Below are positions 16,443-24,634 of a stretch of DNA of 64,000 bases, piece by piece. Where the stretch lies: NCBI GenBank assembly GCA_965219875.1, contig CBDCOW010000001.1, positions 1-64,000 on the forward strand. The letters are read 5' to 3'. Below the pieces are notes generated by a model. The model did not search any database and was not told where the DNA came from. It was given only the letters and a program-made list of their open reading frames with translations. The position numbers and the translations under genes are program-made. Source of the DNA: DAOUKH01 sp965219875. GTDB taxonomy: Bacteria; Chloroflexota; Dehalococcoidia; SHYB01. Within the stretch, counting starts at the first letter, position 1; the number at the start of each line of letters is the position of its first letter.

Positions 16443-17378
16443 ATGTACTACGCGAGCATCATCGACGCCATCGGCAACACGCCGATGGTGGAGCTACGGC
16501 GGACGAGCCCCAAGCCGGGGGTGCGCATCTTCGCCAAGCTGGAGGGACAGAACCCCACCGGCTCGGTGAAGGACCGCATCGCCAAGTACATGATCGAGGC
16601 CGCCGAGGCCGACGGCTCGCTCACAAAAGAGCGCATCATCCTGGAGCCCACCAGCGGCAACACCGGCATCTCCATCGCGATGATCGGGCGGCTGAAGGGC
16701 TATCGCGTCAAGGTCGTCATGCCGGAGAACGTGAGCATCGAGCGCCGCCAGTTGCTCGACTCCTACGGCGCCGAGATCATCCTCTCCGACGGCAAGCGGG
16801 GGAGCAACGGCTCGATCCAAGTGGCACAGGAGCTCGCCCGCAACAACGATCTCTACTTCATGCCCTACCAGTACGGCAACGAGGCAAACCCGCTAGCGCA
16901 CTACGAGGGCACCGCCGTCGAAATCCTGCGCGACCTGCCCGAGGTCGACGTCTTCATCGCCGGCCTGGGCACGGGGGGCACGCTCACCGGCGCGGGGCGG
17001 CGGCTCAAGGAACATAACCCCGCCACCAAGGTCATCGCCGTCGCGCCCCACCCCGACGAGCTTATCCAGGGCCTCCGCAGCCTCGAGGACGGCTTCATCC
17101 CGCCGATACTCGACCAGTCCGTCCTCGACGGGCAGCGCATCATCACCAGCCGCGAGTCATTCGAGGCGACGCGGGAGCTCTGCGAGCGCGAGGGCGTCTT
17201 CGCGGGTGTCTCCAGCGGCGCCGTCGTGGCCTGCGCGCAAAAGGTCGCCGAGCGCATGACCGAGGGCAACATCGTCTGCCTGCTGGCGGACGGCGGCTGG
17301 AAGTACCTGAGCACGGAGCTCTGGACGAAGGACTACTACGAGATCCTGCGCCGTACCGAGGGCAAGATCTGGTGGTAG
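16443..17378 (+). CDS. cysM: Cysteine synthase (CysK/CysM family, PLP)
   Basis: 311-residue PLP enzyme that makes cysteine from an activated serine. The lysine that binds PLP is in NPTGSVKDRIAKYM; the substrate loop TSGNTGISIAMIG and the phosphate-binding GLGTGGTLTGAGRRLK are intact. C-terminal SSGAVVACAQKVAE matches the usual SSGA motif. Because moeB precedes it in the same operon, I infer a CysM-type enzyme that can use a protein thiocarboxylate with O-phosphoserine; plain O-acetylserine sulfhydrylase activity is the alternative. Confidence 0.92.
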   Translation: MYYASIIDAIGNTPMVELRRTSPKPGVRIFAKLEGQNPTGSVKDRIAKYMIEAAEADGSLTKERIILEPTSGNTGISIAMIGRLKGYRVKVVMPENVSIERRQLLDSYGAEIILSDGKRGSNGSIQVAQELARNNDLYFMPYQYGNEANPLAHYEGTAVEILRDLPEVDVFIAGLGTGGTLTGAGRRLKEHNPATKVIAVAPHPDELIQGLRSLEDGFIPPILDQSVLDGQRIITSRESFEATRELCEREGVFAGVSSGAVVACAQKVAERMTEGNIVCLLADGGWKYLSTELWTKDYYEILRRTEGKIWW

Positions 17379-17406
17379 GCCGCCGGCCCTATCTCACCCG
17401 ACGGCC

Positions 17407-17721
17407 CTAGCCCGCCCGGCGCCGCGCCTGCGGCGCGGTCTTGTCTACTAGGCGCAGGCCGATCTTGACTGGGCGTCGGGGACGGGGACGGGCGCCGTTG
17501 CCGCGCTCTTCGTCCACCCGAGCCGTGACCACCATCCCCTTGCCGCGGAACTGGTTGGTCTTATCCCGGAGGAGGAGCACTTCGGCGCTGAGCGCCCGGA
17601 CCATTTGGCCCACATCGTCCTCGGAACACCGCACGACTCCTTGCAAGTCGTGCTGGGCGGGAACGGGCCCGCCGGAAAGACTTTCGGCCTGCCGCGCGAA
17701 CCATCGGATGAGCACTCCCAT
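17407..17721 (-). CDS. Hypothetical protein
   Basis: 104-residue basic protein of unknown function. The ATG is preceded by AGGAGG at good spacing and by a plausible promoter at 17760-17788, so I trust this strand over the overlapping plus-strand frame. The middle (LSAEVLLLRDKTNQFRGKGMVVTARVDEE) looks structured; the last 30 residues are arginine-rich. It converges with cysM. No membrane segment or recognised domain. Confidence 0.55.
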   Translation of the reverse strand: MGVLIRWFARQAESLSGGPVPAQHDLQGVVRCSEDDVGQMVRALSAEVLLLRDKTNQFRGKGMVVTARVDEERGNGARPRPRRPVKIGLRLVDKTAPQARRRAG

Positions 17722-17759
17722 GGCTTCCTCCTGCGCAACTGGCTGACGAACTGCTAGTA

Positions 17760-17788
17760 ACTATACGCCTCGTCTTCTGTAAAGTCAT
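17760..17788 (-). promoter_or_regulatory. Candidate promoter for the 17407-17721 gene
   Basis: Minus strand ATGACT (17788-17783), 17-nt spacer, TATAGT (17765-17760); 4/6 and 5/6 matches to the consensus. Confidence 0.35.
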
Positions 17789-17865
17789 GCGCTTGCGCGG
17801 CGGGCGCAGGACGACGCGGCTTCGCCGCTCTGCTATCATCGTCCGAGCCTCGCCGCTGCTCCGCC

Positions 17866-18864
17866 ATGCCCCTCCCGACACTCCGTTCTTTCCCCGCCCT
17901 ACGGCTGCTCGCCGCCCTGCTGGCGGCGCTGCTTGCCTTGGCCTCGTGCGGGGGCGGCGACATCGTCGAGATCGGCATCGTCGAGCGCTTCGACGACCCC
18001 GCCGTCGACGACGCCCGCGACGGCTTCCTCCAGGCAATGGACGCGGCGGGTTACAAGGCCACCGAGCAGGTCCGGTACTTCCGGTTCAACGCCGAGGGCA
18101 GCGAGTTCTCCCTCGACGAGATCGTCGAAGAGCTGGTCGTGGAAGAGGAGGTTGACATCCTCCTAGCGATCGGCTCCGACGCGCTGCGGGCGGCGGTCGA
18201 AGGCGCCGGCGGGCGGCCGGTCTTCTTTGCGCTGGCCACCGACGACACGATCGGCGGCGCGAGCGAGGGCGGCTTCCGGCACGGAGCAATCACCGGCGGC
18301 TCGTTCGCGCACGCGGCGAGTTTGGTCAACATGGCGAGCCTGACGCTGCCGAGCGACCGGATCGCAAGCTCGCGGCTCGCGGTCTTGGTCGTACCGGACG
18401 AGTTGGACTCCGTCGCCGCGGCGCGCCTGGGGGCCGAAGGAATTATCCGCTCAGGACTCGACATCGTGCGGGTGGAGATCACCAACGCCGGCTCGGTGGA
18501 AGACGCCGTGCGCGAGGCGGCGGACGCTGACGTGGCCGCGATCGCACTCACGCCGTCGGCTCTGCTCGACGACGCGCTGGAGGACGTGCTTGCGGCGGCG
18601 GCGAGCCGGGGCATCCCCGTGGTGGGGACGCGCCGCGATCACGTGGAGCGGGGCGCCTTCGCCGCTCTGGGGCCGGTGGCCGAAGAGAACGGACGGATCG
18701 CCGGCGACATGCTAGCCCGCTTCCTCGCCGGCGAAGACCTGAGCGGCGCACCGCTTTCCTTCGACACGCCGGTCGGACTCTGGCTGAGCCGACCGGCAGC
18801 CGACGGCCTCCCCTTCGGCCTCGACCAGATCGGCTTCGCCGACGTGGTCGAGGTGATCGAGTAG
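17866..18864 (+). CDS. Lipoprotein substrate-binding protein (ABC_sub_bind-like)
   Basis: 332-residue exported protein. The N-terminus has a hydrophobic signal ending in LALASCGGG, a lipobox with cysteine at about residue 27. The rest reads as a two-lobed periplasmic binding fold: IGIVERFDDPAVDDARDGFLQAM, DILLAIGSDALRAA, RPVFFALATDD, then IPVVGTRRDHVERGAFAALG, as in TrpX/YtrC-like solute-binding proteins. A TATCAT box lies about 30 bp before the ATG. No permease or ATPase gene is next to it, so the partner transporter is elsewhere or it is a sensor. It converges with the DsbA-family gene, 3 bp apart. Confidence 0.8.
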   Translation: MPLPTLRSFPALRLLAALLAALLALASCGGGDIVEIGIVERFDDPAVDDARDGFLQAMDAAGYKATEQVRYFRFNAEGSEFSLDEIVEELVVEEEVDILLAIGSDALRAAVEGAGGRPVFFALATDDTIGGASEGGFRHGAITGGSFAHAASLVNMASLTLPSDRIASSRLAVLVVPDELDSVAAARLGAEGIIRSGLDIVRVEITNAGSVEDAVREAADADVAAIALTPSALLDDALEDVLAAAASRGIPVVGTRRDHVERGAFAALGPVAEENGRIAGDMLARFLAGEDLSGAPLSFDTPVGLWLSRPAADGLPFGLDQIGFADVVEVIE

Positions 18865-18867
18865 GGC

Positions 18868-19485
18868 CTAATCTTCCGGCGGGTGGGGGTGCTTAACCTC
18901 GTCGACCGCCGAGCTTTTCACGTGGACCTCGTAGAGCCCGTCGAAGATGCGCTCGGCCTCGGCGGGATCGTCGGGGGCCTTGATGCGCATGAAGAAGGTC
19001 TGGCCGTTCTCGAACACGAACGTCGGTGTGCCGAAGACGCCCTTGGGCGCCGCCGACTCGAAGTCCGTGGCGATGTTCGCGAGGTGCGCCGGGTCGGCCG
19101 CGTCGGCGCGGAAACGGTCGAGGTCGAGACCGACCTCCTTCGCCGCCGCCTCGATCTCGTCGGGCTCACGGAAGTTGAGGCGCGCCGTGTGGCGCTTCTC
19201 CAGTAGCGCGTAGTGGAGGTCGGCGTATGCGTCGTCACCCTGGCGCCGCGCCGCTTCGAGCGCGCGGAAGGCGGGCAGGCTGCGGCTGGGGTGGTCGTCG
19301 GCGTGGTCCCACAGCCGCCACTCGGGGCCCTCCTTGCTGTTCTGCTGTTCCAGTGGGAAGGCGCGCCAGTTGATCTGTAGCGCGTCGCCCTTCCGTTCCT
19401 TGACCTTTCGCAGCCAAACTGCTGCTTGGTAGACGTGGGGTCACACGCAGTCGAAATAGACATCGACGCCGATGCGCTGGTCCAT
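18868..19485 (-). CDS. DsbA-family oxidoreductase with in-frame UGA: candidate selenoprotein
   Basis: Reading from ATG 19485, codons give MDQRIGVDVYFDCV, then TGA at 19443-19441, then PHVYQAAVWLRKVKERKGDA and an uninterrupted frame to TAG at 18870-18868 (205 residues counting the UGA). The downstream part is DsbA/FrnE-like: INWRAFPLEQQN, a helical insert (DHADDHPSRSLPAFRAL), and the cis-proline loop VFGTPTFVFENGQTFF. Family members read FD-x-V/S-C-P-x-x-Y, so the UGA falls exactly on the redox-active cysteine; the second cysteine of CxxC is Val here. A hairpin with SECIS features follows (separate entry). Codon use stays normal on both sides, which argues against decay. Alternatives are a single C-to-A sequencing error in TGC or a recent nonsense mutation. 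Confidence 0.7.
19403..19430 (-). promoter_or_regulatory. Candidate bacterial SECIS element
   Basis: In the mRNA, GCAGC (19425-19421) pairs perfectly with GCUGC (19414-19410) around the loop AGUUUG; a lower ACC (19430-19428)/GGU (19405-19403) stem is separated by an AA/GAAA internal loop. The loop begins 21 nt after the UGA and has G in its second position followed by U, as in known bacterial SECIS hairpins, which SelB binds. Confidence 0.6.
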
Positions 19486-19579
19486 AGCCGTCCTCCCTGG
19501 TGTCTGTGCTCGGGCTGTCCGCCTCGATTCTAGGCGGATGCGCGCGGGACGTAAACCGGAGCGGCGCGGTCCTCGTTCA

Positions 19580-19609
19580 TTGCCGCCGTCGAAGGCGGCG
19601 TGCTATTCT
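19580..19609 (+). promoter_or_regulatory. Candidate promoter of tRNA-Pro
   Basis: TTGCCG (19580-19585), 18-nt spacer ending in TGC, then TATTCT (19604-19609), an extended -10 form. About 45 nt of leader before the tRNA. Confidence 0.3.
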
Positions 19610-19661
19610 GTCCGATGGTCGGGGCGCTTCCCACTTCTGGGAGCGGCGTACTTCGAAACGT

Positions 19662-19738
19662 CGGGGCGTGGCGCAGCCCGGTAGCGCACCTGCATGGGGT
19701 GCAGGGGGTCGGTGGTTCAAATCCACTCGCCCCGACCA
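19662..19738 (+). tRNA. tRNA-Pro (anticodon GGG), CCA encoded
   Basis: Full cloverleaf: acceptor CGGGGCG/CGCCCCG, D-stem GCGC/GCGC, anticodon stem CCTGC/GCAGG with loop ATGGGGT (anticodon GGG), variable region GGGTC, T-stem GGTGG/CCACT with TTCAAAT loop, discriminator A and genomic CCA at 19736-19738. It decodes CCC and CCU. Confidence 0.95.
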
Positions 19739-19915
19739 TCTTTTCTCCCATGTCGCCCGGTGTGCGCCACCGAAGGCGGGCGCGATGCTCGACGAAGTGG
19801 TATGATATGCGCGTCTTGAACATGGCGAATGTCCCGTATGCCTTCCTGTCTCTCACAACTCGGGCGCGCGACGCTAGCTGAGCCAGGGCGCCAATTTCCC
19901 CCTTAGGAGCGTTGC

Positions 19916-20224
19916 GTGAATATCTACGTAGGCAATCTTTCGTTTGATGCGACTCAGCCCGATCTGGAGTCCCTCTTCAGTACGCACGGCAAGATCGACG
20001 ACGTCCGCCTGATCACCGACCGGTACTCCGGCAGGTCGAAGGGCTTCGGCTTCGTCGAGATGCCGAACGACGACGAGGCAGAGAGCGCCATCCAGGCGCT
20101 GAACGGCGCGGATTTCCAAGGCCGCACCTTGACGGTGAACGAGGCCCGCCCGCGCGAATCGACCGGTGGCGGCGGCGGACGCAGGGCCGGTGGTGGTGGC
20201 GGTGGCGGCGGTGGCCGCTGGTAG
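19916..20224 (+). CDS. Glycine-rich RRM RNA-binding protein
   Basis: 102 residues: one RNA recognition motif (about 1-80) with RNP2 IYVGNL and RNP1 KGFGFVEM, then a glycine/arginine tail. Such single-RRM proteins bind single-stranded RNA, and in cyanobacteria they are often cold-induced. GTG start at 19916 with TAGGAG 6 nt before it. A long leader of up to 170 nt separates it from the tRNA; a TATGAT box near 19801 could start it. The desaturase gene follows 100 bp downstream. Confidence 0.92.
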   Translation: MNIYVGNLSFDATQPDLESLFSTHGKIDDVRLITDRYSGRSKGFGFVEMPNDDEAESAIQALNGADFQGRTLTVNEARPRESTGGGGGRRAGGGGGGGGGRW

Positions 20225-20325
20225 ACCGCCGACTTCTCTCTTCTCCAATCTCCGCTAAGGTGTCTCTCGATGCCGGTGGCGGTGCGCGCGGCGGCTTAAG
20301 GTCGCCGCGCGCGGGGAAGTAGTCC

Positions 20326-21381
20326 TTGACCCAAGCACCCGTTCCCACCGCCCGCGGCTACGACGCCCTCCGGCATGACTTGGTACGCCTGGGCTTCTTC
20401 GATGCCCAGCCCCGGTACTACCTGGCCAAGGCGCTCTCCGTCGCCGCGCTCTTTGGCGGCGGGTTGTTCTTCGCGCTCTGGTCCGAGTCCCTGGCGGTCG
20501 TCCTAGCGGCGGCGGTCGTCCTCGGGGTAGCCAACGTGCAGGCCGAGATGTTCGGCCACGACGTCGGGCACCGGCAGACACTCCGGTCGCCGCGGCTCAT
20601 GGGCCTGGCCGGCCTCCTGTTCGGCAACCTGCTTCTGGCCCTGAGCTACACCTACTGGATCGACAAGCACAGCCGCCATCACGCCTTCCCCAACGATCCG
20701 GAGAAGGACCCCGACGGCGACTACTCGGTCCTCGCGTTGACCCACGCGCAGATCGCGACGCGGCGGTGGGCCTTCCGCCCGCTCATCGCCGTCCAAGCGC
20801 TGTTGTTCCCGTTCTGGCTCCTGTTGCAGCCCTACACCATGCGGCTGGCGGGCCTGCTGCACCTCTACCGCAACCGGGTGCGCAACCGGGGTGCCCAAGC
20901 CGCGGCGCTGGTCCTACACACCATCGGGTACGGCTTCGTCCTCTACGCGCTGGGCGATTGGACGACGGCCCTGCTGTTCGCGGCCGTCCACCAGAGCGTG
21001 ATGGGCCTCTACAACGGCATGGTCTTCGCGCCGAACCATAAGGGCATGGCGGAGCCCGAGGCCGGAGCCGCGATGTCGTTCCTCCAACGGCAAACGATCA
21101 CCGCGCGCAACGTACGCGGCGGCGCGGTTACGGACTGGATGTTCGGCGGCCTCAACTACCAGATCGAGCACCACCTCTTCCCCACCATGCCCCGCAACCG
21201 GCTCCGCGAAGCGCAGCCCCACGTACAGGCGCTCTGCCGGGCGCGCGGCATCTCCTACCGCAGTGTCTCGACGCTCCAGGCCTACACCGACCTGTTCGTC
21301 CACCTGCACCGGGTCAGCGCCCCGCTCCGCTCGCTCGGCTGGACCTTCCGTCACCCCGAACCGGAACCCCGTCCCAGCTAA
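20326..21381 (+). CDS. Membrane fatty acid desaturase
   Basis: 351-residue di-iron membrane desaturase acting on acyl lipids or acyl-CoA. Three histidine boxes are present: HDVGHRQ (about residue 78), DKHSRHHAFPN (about 113) and QIEHHLFPTMPR (about 283). The QxxHH third box places it with the front-end/linoleoyl-CoA-like class rather than the simple delta-9 acyl-CoA class. Four or more hydrophobic helices alternate with the boxes. TTG start at 20326. Regiospecificity cannot be told from sequence. It may be cold-responsive along with the RRM gene just upstream. Confidence 0.9.
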   Translation: MTQAPVPTARGYDALRHDLVRLGFFDAQPRYYLAKALSVAALFGGGLFFALWSESLAVVLAAAVVLGVANVQAEMFGHDVGHRQTLRSPRLMGLAGLLFGNLLLALSYTYWIDKHSRHHAFPNDPEKDPDGDYSVLALTHAQIATRRWAFRPLIAVQALLFPFWLLLQPYTMRLAGLLHLYRNRVRNRGAQAAALVLHTIGYGFVLYALGDWTTALLFAAVHQSVMGLYNGMVFAPNHKGMAEPEAGAAMSFLQRQTITARNVRGGAVTDWMFGGLNYQIEHHLFPTMPRNRLREAQPHVQALCRARGISYRSVSTLQAYTDLFVHLHRVSAPLRSLGWTFRHPEPEPRPS

Positions 21382-21472
21382 GCGGCCGGACGCCCCCTAC
21401 CCCCGCGCGCTTCCCCTGTAGCGTACACTTACGCGCGGCGCGGACGCGTTGGCGGTCCGCGGGAGGCCCGCA

Positions 21473-22804
21473 GTGTCCGGCATTCTGACCGGCGTTCGAA
21501 TCGCCGACTTCACCGAATACATCGCCGGCCCTTACTGCACCATGGTCCTCGCCGACCTGGGGGCCGACGTCCTCAAGATCGAGCCGCCCGGCGGCGACCG
21601 CATGCGCTACTCCGCGCCGCTGGACGGCGAGGGGCGCGGCTTCCTCCAGGTCAACCGCACCAAGCGCAGCTTCGTGGTCGACCTGAAGAAAGAGGACGCC
21701 GCCGGCATCGTGCGCCGGATCGTCGAAAGCGTCGACGCCGTGGTCGTCAACCAGCGCCCCCAATCCACCAAACGGCTCGGCATCGACTACGAGACGCTGG
21801 CGCCGCTCAACCCCCGGCTGGTCTACGGCGAGATCACCGCCTACGGACACACTGGCCCCTACGCCCACCGGGGGGCCTTCGACATGGTGGCGCAGGCCAT
21901 CGGCGGCGTCATCGCGCACGAGGGCACCTTCGCCACCAATGGCCTGGGCATGACCACCACGTCGATCAGCGACTACTCGGCAGGCGTCTTCCTCGCGCTC
22001 GGCATCGTCGGCGCCCTGCTCGTCCGCGAGCGCACCGGCCGCGGCCAGAAGGTCGAGACGAACCTCCTCGACGCCATTCTCGCCTGCCAATACCGACCCA
22101 TGAACAACGTCGAACGGTACGACGCCGCGCCGCGGCGTGAGTTCGCCGAGAAGGTCAGTCAGGCGGCGCGGGCCGGCTTGAACATCCGCGAGCTCTTCGA
22201 GCTGCGGGCGAGCCACCTCGGCGCCAACACTCGCAACATCTACTGGCGGCCCTATGCGACGCGGGACGGCTTCCTCGCCGTGGCCTGCCTCAACAACGTC
22301 ATGCGCCGGCACCTGCGCGACCTGTTGGGCATCGACGACCCAATGATCGACGGCGCGAGCTACGGCGGGACCACTCCCGAAGAGAACCTCGCCCTCGTCG
22401 CCCAAGTCGAGCCGATCTTCCGCTCCAAGACGACGCAAGAATGGTTCGATCTGCTCGACGAGGCAGGCGTGCCCTGCGGGCCGCTCAACACGCCGGAGCA
22501 GGTGTACGACGACCCGCAGGTCGTCAACAACGGCTCGATCCTGAGCGTGGAGCACGAGCGGGTCGGCGAGATCCGCATGCCGGGGCACCCGGTGCATTAC
22601 TCCGAGTCGCAGGTCTCGACGCCGTCCGCGCCGCCGGTGTTGGGCGACGCCACGCAGGAGACGCTGGAGCGTCTGGGCTACGGCGCCGCCGAGATCGAGC
22701 GCCTCATCGAACGGCGTGTCGTCTTCGTCAAGCAACCCTCTACCCCTCTGGGGGAGACTGAGAGAGGGTCCCCCCCAAGCCTCTCCCCCTCTGGGGGAGA
22801 TTGA
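21473..22804 (+). CDS. CaiB/BaiF family CoA-transferase
   Basis: Family III CoA-transferase, which moves CoA between carboxylic acids. Visible: GVRIADFTEYIAGPYCTMVL, GADVLKIEPPGGD, and the helix VETNLLDAILACQYRP with Asp at the position of the formyl-CoA transferase nucleophile. Start: GTG at 21473 with GGAGG upstream (an in-frame GTG at 21449 is less likely). Oddity: the normal C-terminus seems to end near IERRVVFVKQ, and the last 20 or so residues (PSTPLGETERGSPPSLSPSG) come from two copies of an interspersed repeat. The acyl-CoA dehydrogenase downstream (39 bp) is likely cotranscribed. Confidence 0.9.
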   Translation: MSGILTGVRIADFTEYIAGPYCTMVLADLGADVLKIEPPGGDRMRYSAPLDGEGRGFLQVNRTKRSFVVDLKKEDAAGIVRRIVESVDAVVVNQRPQSTKRLGIDYETLAPLNPRLVYGEITAYGHTGPYAHRGAFDMVAQAIGGVIAHEGTFATNGLGMTTTSISDYSAGVFLALGIVGALLVRERTGRGQKVETNLLDAILACQYRPMNNVERYDAAPRREFAEKVSQAARAGLNIRELFELRASHLGANTRNIYWRPYATRDGFLAVACLNNVMRRHLRDLLGIDDPMIDGASYGGTTPEENLALVAQVEPIFRSKTTQEWFDLLDEAGVPCGPLNTPEQVYDDPQVVNNGSILSVEHERVGEIRMPGHPVHYSESQVSTPSAPPVLGDATQETLERLGYGAAEIERLIERRVVFVKQPSTPLGETERGSPPSLSPSGGD

Positions 22805-22820
22805 GAGAGGGCCCCTAAAG
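22738..22820. repeat. Two tandem interspersed repeat units over the caiB-like 3' end
   Basis: Units CCCCTCTGGGGGAGACTGAG (starting near 22744) and CCCCCTCTGGGGGAGATTGA (starting near 22786), each followed by AGAGGG. The same unit occurs alone at 28916-28951 and 7366-7405. Each unit can fold into a CCCC/GGGG hairpin. Confidence 0.7.
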
Positions 22821-22842
22821 CCGCACGCGAAGAGGAGACGGC

Positions 22843-24012
22843 ATGGACTTCGCCCTTACGCCCGAACAGTTGAGCTTTCGCCAGGAGGTGCGAGACTTCC
22901 TCGACGAGGCGCTGACACCGGAGGAGTGGCAGGCCATCGACGACGGCGCCGAAGGCACGTACCACAACCGGGCCTTCTCGAAGAAGCTCGCTGCGAAGGG
23001 ATGGATCGGCCTCAGTTGGCCCAAGGAGTGGGGCGGCCAGGCCATCAGTCACATGATGCGGCTGATCTACTACGAGGAGATGATCACCTCGAAGGCGCCC
23101 ATCGGTTACCACTTCATCGCCGAGCGCCAGATGGGCCCCAGCTTCATGCTCAACGGCACGGAGGAGCAGAAGCGGCAGTACGTCCCCGGCATCGTGAACG
23201 CCGACATCTCATTCTGCATCGGCTACAGCGAGCCCGGCGCCGGCTCCGACCTCGCCGGCCTCCAGACCCGCGCCGTCCGCGACGGCGACGACTACGTCGT
23301 CAACGGCTCGAAGATCTGGACCAGCGGCGCGCACATGGCCGATTACATCTGGCTGGCGACGCGCACCGATCCCGACGCGCCCAAGCACAAGGGCATCAGC
23401 GTCTTCGTCCTGCCACTCAACACTCCGGGCGTCGAGATCCGTCCGTTGATCAGCATGGACAACGACCACGGCTTCAACCAGATCTTCTTCGACAACGTTC
23501 GCGTCCCCAAGAGCGGCATGGTCGGCGAGGAGAACCAGGGCTGGTACGTGGTGGCGGCGAACCTCGACTTCGAGCGCTCCGGCATCGAGCGGATCGCCAA
23601 CAACTACAAGACGTACCGCCGGCTCGAACGCTTCATGCGGGAGGAAGGGCGGCCCGGCACGGGCGGCGTGGACGCGATCGCGCGGCACAAGCTCGCCGAG
23701 ATGGCGATCGACTACAACGTGGGCCGCCTCCTCGCCTACCGCGTCGCCTGGCAGCAGAGCGAGGGGATGGTGCCCAACTACGAGGCGTCGATGTCGAAGA
23801 TGTACGGCTGCGAGGCCAGCCAGCGCATCTCGCGCCACTGCGCCGACATCCTCGGACTCTACGGCCTCTTCGACGTCCCCCAGCGGCGCGCCCCGATGCG
23901 GGGCCGCGTGGGCAAGGGCTTCCTCCGCTCGGTCAGCAACACCATCGCCGGCGGCACCACGGAGATCCAGCGCAACATCATCGCCACCCGCGGCCTCGGG
24001 CTGCCCCGCTAG
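22843..24012 (+). CDS. Acyl-CoA dehydrogenase family protein
   Basis: 389-residue flavin dehydrogenase. Motifs: CIGYSEPGAGSDLAGLQTRA, VNGSKIWTSGAHMADY, and the C-terminal IAGGTTEIQRNIIATRGLGL. The catalytic base is probably the glutamate of LDFERSG, as in isovaleryl-type enzymes, since the usual C-terminal glutamate site is glycine. It lies in an operon with the CoA-transferase, a pairing that suggests activation of an acid to its CoA ester followed by its dehydrogenation. Related to, but clearly distinct from, the ACAD pair at 12.5-15.4 kb. Confidence 0.9.
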   Translation: MDFALTPEQLSFRQEVRDFLDEALTPEEWQAIDDGAEGTYHNRAFSKKLAAKGWIGLSWPKEWGGQAISHMMRLIYYEEMITSKAPIGYHFIAERQMGPSFMLNGTEEQKRQYVPGIVNADISFCIGYSEPGAGSDLAGLQTRAVRDGDDYVVNGSKIWTSGAHMADYIWLATRTDPDAPKHKGISVFVLPLNTPGVEIRPLISMDNDHGFNQIFFDNVRVPKSGMVGEENQGWYVVAANLDFERSGIERIANNYKTYRRLERFMREEGRPGTGGVDAIARHKLAEMAIDYNVGRLLAYRVAWQQSEGMVPNYEASMSKMYGCEASQRISRHCADILGLYGLFDVPQRRAPMRGRVGKGFLRSVSNTIAGGTTEIQRNIIATRGLGLPR

Positions 24013-24072
24013 CGCGGCGGTGGCATACTAGCGGGAGACACGTCCGCTAGCCACGGAGTACGGGGAGCCGCC

Positions 24073-24612
24073 ATGCCGTCGCACATCACCTACTACAACC
24101 AGATGCCCATCCCGCCCCTAGCGGCGCAGACGGAGTTCGTCGACGCCGGGCCGCTCCGCTTCGGCATCGAGTACCGGCTGCTGTCGGAGGCGGTGACGGC
24201 GGCCAGCCAGATCGCTCCCGCCGGCGGCACGGACAAGGGCGACGGCGCCCTCGACGACCGCGGCGTCTCGCTCCACGTCTACGGCGTCCGCGGCGGCGAA
24301 GCCCTGGAGCACCTCCGCTTCGACTGCTTCGACGAGGACCCGCACTACCACTACATCTCGTGGAAGGACCGGTCGAACGTCATGCTCCACCTCGACCCCA
24401 TCGCCGACGGCGACGCCCTCCAGTGGACCCTGGAGCGGCTGCGCACCCGCCTGCCCCAGATGCTGGAGAACGCCGGGGCGGCCGACATCGCCGCCACCCT
24501 CGACCAGCGCCAGGTCGACGCCATCCTCCCCCGCGTAGCGGAAGCCGCCTACCGAGCCCGCTACCACCACGACGACAACGCCATCCTCGCCGACGCCCTG
24601 AAGCCTGCGTAG
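24073..24612 (+). CDS. Hypothetical protein
   Basis: 179-residue soluble protein; no family recognised. Features: GVSLHVYGVRGGEALEHLRF, then FDEDPHYHYISWKDRSNVML, a histidine-rich stretch near residue 100, and a mostly helical C-terminal half (ALQWTLERLRTRLPQML). ATG at 24073, 60 bp after the acyl-CoA dehydrogenase and on the same strand, so it is probably the last gene of that operon. It converges with the restriction-modification gene. Confidence 0.65.
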   Translation: MPSHITYYNQMPIPPLAAQTEFVDAGPLRFGIEYRLLSEAVTAASQIAPAGGTDKGDGALDDRGVSLHVYGVRGGEALEHLRFDCFDEDPHYHYISWKDRSNVMLHLDPIADGDALQWTLERLRTRLPQMLENAGAADIAATLDQRQVDAILPRVAEAAYRARYHHDDNAILADALKPA

Positions 24613-24634
24613 CCCGCGGGCGGGGCGCCAAGGC

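Noticed and set aside
17441..17746. Plus-strand 101-codon frame overlapping the hypothetical gene
   Set aside because: It lacks a ribosome site, while the minus-strand frame has AGGAGG at proper spacing and a promoter-like sequence.
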